64,000 nt of DNA, taken from Thermoleophilia bacterium. GTDB taxonomy: Bacteria > Actinomycetota > Thermoleophilia > UBA2241. A program made the position numbers and the translations under genes. The stretch's first letter is position 1. Each line of letters opens with the position of its first letter. The stretch is taken from NCBI GenBank assembly GCA_041393415.1, contig JAWKKE010000004.1, positions 124,001 through 188,000 of the forward strand. The letters are read 5' to 3'. The notes below the pieces were generated by a model that worked only from the letters and a program-made list of their open reading frames with translations, had not been told where the DNA came from and did not search any database. Shown one piece after another: positions 50,186 to 64,000 of this stretch.

Positions 50186-50872
50186 CTACGCCTGATTCAG
50201 GGCGGCGAACGCCTTCTCTGTGAGGACCAACGAGCGCGCACGCAGTACCTGCTCAGTCGAGAGCGCACCTGCGTCCGCCGTCTCTGCGTACGACAGGTTG
50301 CGCACCGACTTCGTGACGGCGGGCTCGTCGTGGGTCACGACGAGCACCGGCGCAGCGATGTCCAGCTTCACGAGGAAGTCGTTCATCGTCTTCGTGCTTG
50401 GCTCGTCGAGATTGAGTTCTGCGGCCACGAACAAACGTCCGTTCTCGGCGCGATTGCTCAAGGCCATCGCCAGCGACTGGCGTACGACTTTCCGGTTAAC
50501 CTTGATGTCGTATGAACGCGGATGAGGGCCGAATACCACTCCCCCGCCAACTCGCACGGGAGACTTTGCGCTGCCGGCGCGAGCGCGCCCCGTGCCCTTC
50601 TGTCGGTAGAGCTTCGCGGTCGAACCCGACACGACACCGCGCGTCTTGGTCGAGGCGGTACCCCGACGGCGAGCTGCCTGCTCCGCCCTAACTACGAGAT
50701 GAAGCGTATTCACGTTAGCCGCAACCCCGAAGCGTGCACTCTCGAGGTCGCGCGTACCAACCGCCGCGCCACCAGCATCCACAACCGTGGCCTTGCCGGG
50801 CGCGCCGCCTGCGTTCGCTGCTACGCTTTCCTCGGTGCCCGTCGGCGTGTTGTTCGTCTCGTCGACAGCCAT
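50186..50872 (-). CDS. rplD: 50S ribosomal protein L4 with N-terminal extension
   Basis: L4, 228 residues. The globular part and tunnel loop ('KTRGVVSGSTAKLYRQKGTGRARAGS') are normal. About 25-30 extra residues at the N-terminus, rich in Ala, Gly, Thr and acidic residues, precede the usual start region. ATG 50872 is nine bases after GAGGG; GTG 50878 would overlap the rplC stop as GTGA and is a fair alternative. In E. coli L4 regulates the S10 operon by attenuation; no such leader was recognised. Confidence 0.96.
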   Translation of the reverse strand: MAVDETNNTPTGTEESVAANAGGAPGKATVVDAGGAAVGTRDLESARFGVAANVNTLHLVVRAEQAARRRGTASTKTRGVVSGSTAKLYRQKGTGRARAGSAKSPVRVGGGVVFGPHPRSYDIKVNRKVVRQSLAMALSNRAENGRLFVAAELNLDEPSTKTMNDFLVKLDIAAPVLVVTHDEPAVTKSVRNLSYAETADAGALSTEQVLRARSLVLTEKAFAALNQA

Positions 50873-50874
50873 GA

Positions 50875-51495
50875 TCACCTACCCTCAATGACAACGACGG
50901 AGTTCTTCGCGCCGGGAACCGAACCCTTGATGAGCAGGAGGTTGTTCTCGACGTCGCGACGTACGATCTTCAAGCCCCGCTGCGTGACATGCTCTGAGCC
51001 CATATGTCCACCCATGCGCATGCCCTTGTAGACACGGCTCGGATAGGCACTGGCACCAATCGAGCCCGGTGCACGAACGTTGTGCGAGCCGTGCGTCTCC
51101 GGACCGCGTCCGAAATGGTGCCGGCGTACGGTGCCCTGAAAGCCCTTGCCCTTGCTGACGCCGGCGACGCTCACGGCTTGCCCATCTTCGAACGCCTCGA
51201 CGGTCACCGTGTCGCCAACCTTAAGATCGCCCAGATCGGCGAACTCCACCAAATGCCTCATGCCGTGCTTGAGTCCTGCCTTCTTGAGGTGACCCAGTTC
51301 AGGCTTCGAGATGTGCTTGTCTTTGCACTCCTCGAAGGCCAACTGAGTGGCCTCATACCCGTCGCTCTCGACCGTCTTGACCTGTGTGACGGGGCACGGC
51401 CCCGCTTGCACGACGGTAACCGCGACGACGTTGCCGTCGTCGTCGAAGAGCTGGGTCATTCCTACTTTTCTACCAATAATGCCTGTCATCGTCAC
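50875..51495 (-). CDS. rplC: 50S ribosomal protein L3
   Basis: L3, 206 residues. 'GIIGRKVGMTQLFDDDGNVVAV', 'KGKGFQGTVRRHHFGRGPETHGSHN' (the loop near the peptidyl transferase centre) and 'GRHMGSEHVTQ'-like 'GGHMGSEHVTQRGLKIV' are present. GTG 51495 overlaps the rpsJ stop as TAGTG; ATG 51489 is two codons on. Neither has a strong ribosome site, so coupling to rpsJ is likely. Confidence 0.97.
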   Translation of the reverse strand: MTMTGIIGRKVGMTQLFDDDGNVVAVTVVQAGPCPVTQVKTVESDGYEATQLAFEECKDKHISKPELGHLKKAGLKHGMRHLVEFADLGDLKVGDTVTVEAFEDGQAVSVAGVSKGKGFQGTVRRHHFGRGPETHGSHNVRAPGSIGASAYPSRVYKGMRMGGHMGSEHVTQRGLKIVRRDVENNLLLIKGSVPGAKNSVVVIEGR

Positions 51496-51803
51496 TACAG
51501 CTTGATTTCGATGTGGACGCCAGCCGGCAGATCGAGACGCATCAACTGATCGACCGTCTTCGGTGTCGGCTGATGAATGTCGATGAGCCGCTTGTGTGTG
51601 CGGATCTCAAAGTGCTCGCGGGAGTCCTTGTCTTTGAACGGACTCTTGATCACGCAGTACACGTTCTTCTCGGTGGGGAGCGGTACGGGGCCTGAGATAG
51701 TCGCCCCGCTTCGCTGCGCTGTCTCCACGATCGACTGCGCACTCCGCTCGATCAACTCGTGATCGTACGACTTCAACCTGATGCGTATCTTCTGCTGAGC
51801 CAC
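51495..51803 (-). CDS. rpsJ: 30S ribosomal protein S10 (NusE)
   Basis: S10, 102 residues; also NusE, which links NusG and ribosomes in antitermination. 'IRIRLKSYDHELIERSAQSIVETA' and the loop 'GPVPLPTEKNVYCVIKSPFKDKDSREHFE' are conserved. It lies 87 bases after tuf, with a strong hairpin between them. Confidence 0.98.
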   Translation of the reverse strand: MAQQKIRIRLKSYDHELIERSAQSIVETAQRSGATISGPVPLPTEKNVYCVIKSPFKDKDSREHFEIRTHKRLIDIHQPTPKTVDQLMRLDLPAGVHIEIKL

Positions 51804-51850
51804 TCTGGTGCCTTCTCTGTCCTGTTCACGTAGCCGGGTGTGTCGCTGTG

Positions 51851-51872
51851 TGGGGCGCGTTTCCGCGCCCCA
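51851..51872 (-). terminator. Hairpin between tuf and rpsJ
   Basis: TGGGGCGCG (minus, 51872-51864) pairs perfectly with CGCGCCCCA (51859-51851) around a GAAA tetraloop. No T-run follows (CACAGCGAC), so it probably acts as a partial terminator or protects the tuf 3' end while some transcripts continue into rpsJ. Confidence 0.55.
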
Positions 51873-51890
51873 CCACCTCGCATCTGCGAA

Positions 51891-53096
51891 CTATTCCAGG
51901 ATCTTCGTGATCGCTCCGGCGCCCACGGTGCGGCCACCTTCGCGGATTGCAAAGCGCAAGCCCTCTTCCATGGCGATCGGAGTGATGAGCTTCACTTCCA
52001 TGACGGTGTTGTCGCCGGGCATGACCATCTCGACGCCCTCTTCGAGGGTGATCACACCGGTCACGTCGGTCGTGCGGAAGTAGAACTGCGGCCGATAGCC
52101 ATTGAAGAATGGTGTGTGGCGGCCGCCTTCGTCCTTAGACAGGACATACACCTGCGTGAGGAAGTGCGTGTGACCGGTGATGCTCTTCGGCTTGGCGCAG
52201 ACCATGCCGCGCTGCACTTCTTCACGCTTCGTGCCACGAAGCAGAAGGCCGATGTTGTCGCCTGCCTGACCCTCATCCAGAAGCTTGCGGAACATCTCGA
52301 CGCCGGTGACCGTGGTCTTCAAGACCTTGTCGCTCATGCCGATGATCTCGACTTCCTCGCCAACCTTGACGATGCCGCGCTCGACACGACCGGTAGCGAC
52401 CGTGCCACGGCCGGTGATCGTGAAGACATCCTCGACCGGCATCAGGAACGGCTTGTCCACGTCGCGCTCAGGCTGCGGAAGATAGTCGTCCAGCGCTTGA
52501 GTCAACTCGAGGATCGGCTTGCACGCTGCGCAGTCGTCTTTGCCGCAGCCACACTCGAGCGCCTTCAGCGCCGAGCCCTTGATCACTGGGAGATCATCGC
52601 CCGGGAACTCGTACTCCGTGAGCAATTCGCGAATCTCCATCTCTACAAGCTCAAGGAGTTCCGGATCGTCGACGAGATCGACCTTGTTCATGAATACGAT
52701 GATATTCGGCACGTTGACCTGATGCGCAAGGAGGATGTGCTCACGCGTCTGGGGCATGGGGCCGTCGTCAGCACCCACAACCAGAATCGCGGCATCCATC
52801 TGCGCGGCACCAGTGATCATGTTCTTGATGTAGTCGGCGTGACCGGGGCAGTCGACGTGCGCGTAGTGGCGATTGGGAGTCTCGTACTCGACATGCGCCG
52901 TGGCAATAGTGATGCCGCGCTCGCGCTCTTCGGGCGCCTTGTCGATCATGTCGAACGGCGTGAACTCGGTGCTGCCCCCGCGACTATGTAGACACAGCGT
53001 GATCGCAGCTGTCAGGGTCGTCTTCCCATGGTCGACGTGCCCAATCGTCCCCACGTTCATGTGGGGCTTACTGCGGTCAAACTTCTCCTTCGCCAT
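51891..53096 (-). CDS. tuf: Elongation factor Tu with a Cys cluster in the G domain
   Basis: EF-Tu, 401 residues, carries aminoacyl-tRNA to the ribosome. G motifs: GHVDHGKTT (19-27), the switch I Thr region 'ERERGITIATAHVEY', DCPGH (82-86), NKVD (137-140) and SALKAL (175-180). Directly after SALKAL comes ECGCGKDDCAACK: Cys182, Cys184, Cys189 and Cys192 in a C-x-C-x4-C-x2-C pattern. Most EF-Tu proteins have a Cys-free Glu/Asp-rich stretch here. Domains 2 and 3 look normal. It has its own promoter (53178-53207) as well as read-through from fusA. Confidence 0.98.
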   Translation of the reverse strand: MAKEKFDRSKPHMNVGTIGHVDHGKTTLTAAITLCLHSRGGSTEFTPFDMIDKAPEERERGITIATAHVEYETPNRHYAHVDCPGHADYIKNMITGAAQMDAAILVVGADDGPMPQTREHILLAHQVNVPNIIVFMNKVDLVDDPELLELVEMEIRELLTEYEFPGDDLPVIKGSALKALECGCGKDDCAACKPILELTQALDDYLPQPERDVDKPFLMPVEDVFTITGRGTVATGRVERGIVKVGEEVEIIGMSDKVLKTTVTGVEMFRKLLDEGQAGDNIGLLLRGTKREEVQRGMVCAKPKSITGHTHFLTQVYVLSKDEGGRHTPFFNGYRPQFYFRTTDVTGVITLEEGVEMVMPGDNTVMEVKLITPIAMEEGLRFAIREGGRTVGAGAITKILE

Positions 53097-53146
53097 CTTC
53101 CTTACTCCTTTTCCTCAAACCCGGAGGTCGCGCGCACACAGAAAAC

Positions 53147-53167
53147 GGCACGGCAGGGCGCCGTACC
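53147..53167 (-). promoter_or_regulatory. Hairpin at the 5' end of the tuf transcript
   Basis: GGTACGGC and GCCGTGCC pair over 8 bp (one G-T) around a 5-base loop; the predicted transcript starts about four bases upstream. It may stabilise the tuf mRNA or mark the end of fusA transcripts. GTTTTC follows. Confidence 0.45.
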
Positions 53168-53177
53168 AAAGGTCCGC

Positions 53178-53207
53178 AGTATACATGACGCCGGCCGGCG
53201 CCGGCAA
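53178..53207 (-). promoter_or_regulatory. Promoter before tuf
   Basis: TTGCCG (53207-53202) and TATACT (53183-53178) on the minus strand with an 18-bp spacer, in the 133-bp fusA-tuf gap. The -10 matches five of six consensus bases. The leader would be about 75 bases. Confidence 0.65.
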
Positions 53208-53229
53208 ATGGTGGGATGATGATGGAAGG

Positions 53230-55305
53230 TCACTCGCCACGCGCCTTGGTGATGATCTCTGTGGCGATGGAGGCCGGAACCTCCGCGTAGTGCTTGAACT
53301 GCATCGTGTATGTGGCCCGCCCTTGCGTCGCCGAGCGAACATCGGTGGCGTATCCGAACATCGTCGACAGCGGAACCGTCGCCGTGATGACCTGCGCGTT
53401 ACCGCGCGGCTCCATTCCATCAATATGTCCGCGACGCGAACTGAGGTCGCCCATTACGTCGCCCATGAACTCGGCCGGCGTCACCACTTCAACTGCCATC
53501 ATCGGCTCGAGCAGCATCGGGCCAGCTTTCTGAGCCGCGTTCTTGAATGCCAGAGATCCGGCGATCTTGAAGGCCATGTCCGACGAGTCCACCTCGTGGT
53601 AACTACCGTCAAGAAGCGTGACCTTCACGTCGACGACGGGATAGCCGGCGAGCACGCCGCTGTTCATGGCCTCTTGGATGCCGGCATCAACGGAGGGAAT
53701 GTACTCGCGAGGAATCGTGCCGCCCATGATGCGGCTCTCGAACTCGTAGCCACCGCCCGGCACGTTAGGCTCCATCTCGATGACGACATGGCCGAACTGG
53801 CCGCGGCCGCCGCTCTGACGGACGAACTTCCCTTCGACCTTCTCCACCCTATTGCGAATCGTCTCTCGATAGGCAACCTGCGGCTTGCCCACATTGGCGT
53901 CCACACTGAACTCGCGCACGAGACGATCGACGATGATCTCGAGGTGGAGCTCACCCATGCCGGCGATGATCGTCTGGCCGGTTTCCTCATCCGTCTGAAC
54001 GCGGAAGGTCGGATCCTCCTCTGCAAGGCGCTGCAGCGAGGTGGAGAGCTTCTCTTCGTCGGCTTTCGTCTTCGGCTCGATCGCCACAAAGATCACCGGC
54101 TCAGGGAACTCCATGGACTCGAGAATGATCGACTTGCCGATCTCGCACAACGACTCGCCGGTCGTCGTCACTTTCAATCCGATCGCTGCCGCAAGCTCAC
54201 CAGCGTAGATCTCCTCGCGATCTTCCCGGTGATTGGCATGCATCTGCAAGATGCGACTAATGCGCTCCCGCTTGTCTTTGCTCGAGTTCAGCACGTACGA
54301 GCCGGCCTTGAGTGTGCCGGAATACACGCGGAAATATGTGAGCTTCCCGACGTACGGATCAACAGCCACCTTGAAGGCGAGAGCCGCAAACGGCGCGTCG
54401 TCGTCGGCGGGTCTACTCTGCTCCGCACCGCTTGGATCGATGCCGGTGACGGCCGGAACGTCGAGCGGCGATGGCAGAAACTGCACGACCGCGTCCAGCA
54501 ACGGCTGCACACCCTTGTTCTTAAACGCCGATCCGCACAACACGGGTGTGATGCTGTTATCGAGCGTCGCCTGTCGGATGACGGCACGCAGGCGCTCGGC
54601 CGTGATTTCCTCACCTTCGAGGTAGGCCTCGAGCAAGTGATCGTCATGGTCGGCCACCGCCTCGACGAGCTTCAGCCGGTACTCGTCGGCAAGTGGCCGT
54701 ACATGCTCGGGGATGTCAGTCGTCTCGAAAGCGGTTCCCAGTTCATCCTCGTAGACGATGGCGTTCATCTCGATGAGGTCAACGATGCCCGAGAACTCCG
54801 CTTCGCGACCGATCGGAATTTGCACGGCAACCGGATTAGCACCGAGACGCTCAATCATCATGTCGAGGCCGCGGAAGAAATCGGCGCCGATGCGATCCAT
54901 CTTGTTGACGAAGGCGATGCGTGGAATCCCGTACTTATCGGCCTGTCGCCAGACGGTCTCCGACTGCGGTTCTACGCCGCCGACCGAGCAGAACAAAGCG
55001 ATGGCACCATCGAGCACGCGCAAGCTACGCTCAACCTCCATCGTGAAGTCCACGTGCCCGGGTGTGTCTATGATGTTGATCTGCGTATCGCGCCAAGATA
55101 CCGTGGTCGCCGCCGACGTAATTGTGATGCCGCGCTCTTGCTCTTGCGCCATCCAGTCCATCACGGCGGCACCCTCATGAACCTCGCCAATCTTGTGCGT
55201 CTTCCCTGTGTAGTACAGGATGCGCTCGGTGGTTGTCGTCTTGCCGGCATCGATGTGAGCCATGATGCCGATGTTGCGGGTCTTTTCGAGAGTGTACTGT
55301 CGCAT
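53230..55305 (-). CDS. fusA: Elongation factor G
   Basis: EF-G, 691 residues from ATG 55305 (MRQYTLEKTRNIG). G motifs are 'AHIDAGKTTTTERILYYTG', 'DTPGHVDF' and 'NKMDRIGADF'. Domain IV shows 'RQSGGRGQFGHVVIEMEP' and the tip loop region; the C-terminus reads 'EVPASIATEIITKARGE'. The frame extends to 55350, but homologues begin at MRQYTLE. The ribosome site is weak, and GTG 55329 is an alternative. A hairpin lies between rpsG and fusA. Confidence 0.97.
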   Translation of the reverse strand: MRQYTLEKTRNIGIMAHIDAGKTTTTERILYYTGKTHKIGEVHEGAAVMDWMAQEQERGITITSAATTVSWRDTQINIIDTPGHVDFTMEVERSLRVLDGAIALFCSVGGVEPQSETVWRQADKYGIPRIAFVNKMDRIGADFFRGLDMMIERLGANPVAVQIPIGREAEFSGIVDLIEMNAIVYEDELGTAFETTDIPEHVRPLADEYRLKLVEAVADHDDHLLEAYLEGEEITAERLRAVIRQATLDNSITPVLCGSAFKNKGVQPLLDAVVQFLPSPLDVPAVTGIDPSGAEQSRPADDDAPFAALAFKVAVDPYVGKLTYFRVYSGTLKAGSYVLNSSKDKRERISRILQMHANHREDREEIYAGELAAAIGLKVTTTGESLCEIGKSIILESMEFPEPVIFVAIEPKTKADEEKLSTSLQRLAEEDPTFRVQTDEETGQTIIAGMGELHLEIIVDRLVREFSVDANVGKPQVAYRETIRNRVEKVEGKFVRQSGGRGQFGHVVIEMEPNVPGGGYEFESRIMGGTIPREYIPSVDAGIQEAMNSGVLAGYPVVDVKVTLLDGSYHEVDSSDMAFKIAGSLAFKNAAQKAGPMLLEPMMAVEVVTPAEFMGDVMGDLSSRRGHIDGMEPRGNAQVITATVPLSTMFGYATDVRSATQGRATYTMQFKHYAEVPASIATEIITKARGE

Positions 55306-55336
55306 GATGCTGTGCCGCGTTCCTTCCACACGAAAG

Positions 55337-55366
55337 CCCCTCACCGACAACTGTCAGTGAGGGGCC
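55337..55366 (-). promoter_or_regulatory. Hairpin in the rpsG-fusA gap
   Basis: GCCCCTCAC (minus, 55366-55358) pairs with GTGAGGGGC (55345-55337), with a further GACA/TGTC pairing inside. TTTCGTGTGG follows on the minus strand. It is a candidate attenuator or feedback site between S7 and EF-G genes; direct evidence is only the fold. Confidence 0.45.
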
Positions 55367-55375
55367 CTCGGGTTC

Positions 55376-55846
55376 TTACCAGCGGTAGTGAGCGAAGGCC
55401 TTGTTGGCCTGCGCCATCCGGAAGATATCGTCCTTCTTCTTGAACGCGCCGCCCTGAGCGGCGAGCGAATCGAGCATCTCTCCCGCGAGACGCTCGGACA
55501 TCACTTTCTCGCGTCGGTCGCGCGCATAGCCCACCAGCCAACGGATGGCCAGCGTGCGAGCACGCCGGCCCGGCACCTCGACCGGCACCTGATACGTTGC
55601 GCCACCGACACGACGACTGCGCACCTCCAGGTGCGGAGTCAGTGCCTGGATTGACTCCTGCAAGACCTCGACGGGGTCACGACCGGTGCGCTCGCGCACG
55701 ATCTCGAGCGCGCCATAGACGATCTGCTCGGCCGTGGACTTCTTTCCGTCGAGGAGAACCTTGTTGATAACCTGCGTGACCAACTTGCTGTTGTAGACGG
55801 GGTCAGGAAGGATCTCCCGACGTGTGACGGTACCTCTGCGCGGCAT
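55376..55846 (-). CDS. rpsG: 30S ribosomal protein S7
   Basis: S7, 156 residues, nucleates the 30S head. 'MPRRGTVTRREILPDPVYNS' at the start and 'RRVGGATYQVPVEVPGRRART' and 'MAQANKAFAHYRW' at the end are normal. It follows rpsL by three bases. Confidence 0.98.
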   Translation of the reverse strand: MPRRGTVTRREILPDPVYNSKLVTQVINKVLLDGKKSTAEQIVYGALEIVRERTGRDPVEVLQESIQALTPHLEVRSRRVGGATYQVPVEVPGRRARTLAIRWLVGYARDRREKVMSERLAGEMLDSLAAQGGAFKKKDDIFRMAQANKAFAHYRW

Positions 55847-55849
55847 GAC

Positions 55850-56227
55850 TTACTTGCCTCCCTTGCCCTTGGCACCGTAGCGCGAACGTGCCTGCTTGCG
55901 GTCGTTGACGCCGGCAGCGTCGAGCGTCCCGCGAATGACCTTGTAACGTACACCAGGGAGGTCCTTCACGCGGCCACCGCGAACGAGAACCACGGAGTGC
56001 TCCTGCAGGTTGTGGCCAATGCCGGGAATGTAGCTCGTCACTTCCATGCCGTTCACGAGCCTCACTCGCGCAACCTTACGAAGGGCGGAATTCGGCTTCT
56101 TGGGCGTCGTTGTGTAGACGCGAGTACAGACGCCACGCTTCTGGGGTGAACCCTTGAGCGCAGGCGTCGTGGAACGCTTGACCTTGTTCTCACGCCCCTT
56201 GCGGATGAGCTGGCTAATGGTTGTCAT
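55850..56227 (-). CDS. rpsL: 30S ribosomal protein S12
   Basis: S12, 125 residues, decoding-centre protein. The loop 'TTPKKPNSALRKVARVRL' keeps the Lys residues where streptomycin-resistance changes usually fall, and 'RGGRVKDLPGVRYKVIRG' holds the Asp modified by RimO in some bacteria. Both are wild-type in form. It is first in the str operon, behind its own promoter. Confidence 0.98.
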   Translation of the reverse strand: MTTISQLIRKGRENKVKRSTTPALKGSPQKRGVCTRVYTTTPKKPNSALRKVARVRLVNGMEVTSYIPGIGHNLQEHSVVLVRGGRVKDLPGVRYKVIRGTLDAAGVNDRKQARSRYGAKGKGGK

Positions 56228-56266
56228 CTGTCCTCTCTGGTGGGCTGCTTCAGACAGCAGTCGTGT

Positions 56267-56295
56267 AGTGTAACGAAGGAAGGCGGCGGCGGCAA
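56267..56295 (-). promoter_or_regulatory. Promoter of the str operon (rpsL)
   Basis: TTGCCG (56295-56290) and TACACT (56272-56267) on the minus strand are 17 bp apart; the transcript would start about 35 bases before rpsL. The -35 lies in the loop and 3' arm of the rpoC terminator hairpin. Confidence 0.65.
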
Positions 56296-56316
56296 GACTG
56301 ACAGCCCGCCGCCGCC
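56282..56316 (-). terminator. Hairpin after rpoC overlapping the str promoter
   Basis: GGCGGCGGCGG (minus, 56316-56306) pairs over 11 bp with CCGCCGCCGCC (56292-56282) around a 13-base loop, 14 bases after the rpoC stop; TTCCTTCG follows. It is a good terminator stem with a poor T-run, perhaps letting some transcripts pass into rpsL. Confidence 0.6.
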
Positions 56317-56329
56317 ATTCCGCACTCTC

Positions 56330-64000
<7,671 letters not shown>

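Noticed and set aside
51804..51850. Separate promoter for the S10 operon between tuf and rpsJ
   Set aside because: No -35/-10 pair could be found after the 51851-51872 hairpin; read-through from the tuf promoter is simpler.
53184..53201. GCCGGCCGGCGCCGG repeat-like block before tuf
   Set aside because: It is the GC-rich spacer of the tuf promoter and no second copy was noticed.
52873..55443. Very long plus-strand open frame opposite fusA and tuf
   Set aside because: It is a codon-bias shadow in high-GC DNA; the minus-strand genes have full family motifs and the antisense frame resembles nothing.

Overview
The window is a 64 kb stretch of high-GC chromosomal DNA, densely packed with housekeeping genes that mostly lie on the minus strand. 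I place it in the Actinomycetota. The main evidence is gene order: the block metG-tatD-rsmA-ispE-glmU-prs-rplY-pth-mfd-mazG-eno-ftsB-DUF501-ppx is the one known from Mycobacterium (the Rv1007c-Rv1026 neighbourhood). Zinc-type S14, four-Cys S4 and four-Cys Adk, a DUF501 protein and many GTG starts fit a Gram-positive, high-GC lineage. An EcfA-EcfA-EcfT cassette after rplQ, an EF-Tu with a Cys cluster, and the lack of an rpfB-like gene between tatD and rsmA suggest a deep-branching class (Thermoleophilia-like or similar) rather than Mycobacteriales. I cannot resolve the genus from this window. I see no rRNA, phage, insertion sequence or CRISPR array.

Layout. (1) 1-2.3 kb, plus strand: the end of a Mn/Zn ABC transporter operon (binding protein, ATPase, permease, translationally coupled). 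(2) 2.3-12.5 kb, minus strand: a stomatin-type membrane protein, tRNA-Leu(UAA), then ppx, DUF501, ftsB, eno, mazG, a lipoprotein PPIase and mfd. (3) 12.6-15.9 kb: a divergent pair inserted into the conserved block, a secreted papain-family protease and a secreted DD-carboxypeptidase (dacB). (4) 15.8-23.8 kb, minus strand: pth, rplY, prs, glmU, tRNA-Gln(UUG), ispE, rsmA, tatD, metG. (5) 23.8-32.9 kb, mixed strands and the most accessory-looking part: flavin reductase, agmatinase-family hydrolase, OFA-type transporter, homocysteine methyltransferase, rsmI, a solitary DNA methyltransferase, ferredoxin, ROK kinase and an LCP cell-wall ligase. (6) 32.9-64 kb, all minus strand: the merged rpoBC - str - S10 - spc - alpha ribosomal superoperon, ending in rplQ, an energy-coupling-factor transporter module and truA. 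rpoB runs off the right edge.

The genes form the core of transcription and translation (RNA polymerase subunits, 28 ribosomal proteins including L25, EF-Tu, EF-G, IF1, SecY, Map, two tRNAs, MetRS) plus cell-envelope precursor synthesis (GlmU, IspE, Prs, DacB, LCP), DNA repair (Mfd) and nucleotide sanitation (MazG). Regulation visible in the sequence includes three promoters for the ribosomal superoperon that share a TTGCCG-like -35 box (before rpsL, tuf and infA), a classic terminator after rplQ, and heavy use of translational coupling, with repeated GTGA, TAATG and TAGTG stop/start overlaps. The points most worth a second look are RpoB with Asn at the rifampicin-pocket position 531 and a long acidic C-terminal tail, the EF-Tu Cys cluster, the perfect 20-bp inverted repeat around the glmU stop codon, the CTG start inferred for tatD, and apparently leaderless dacB and DNA-methyltransferase genes. 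I did not find a clear new multi-gene defence or metabolic system.
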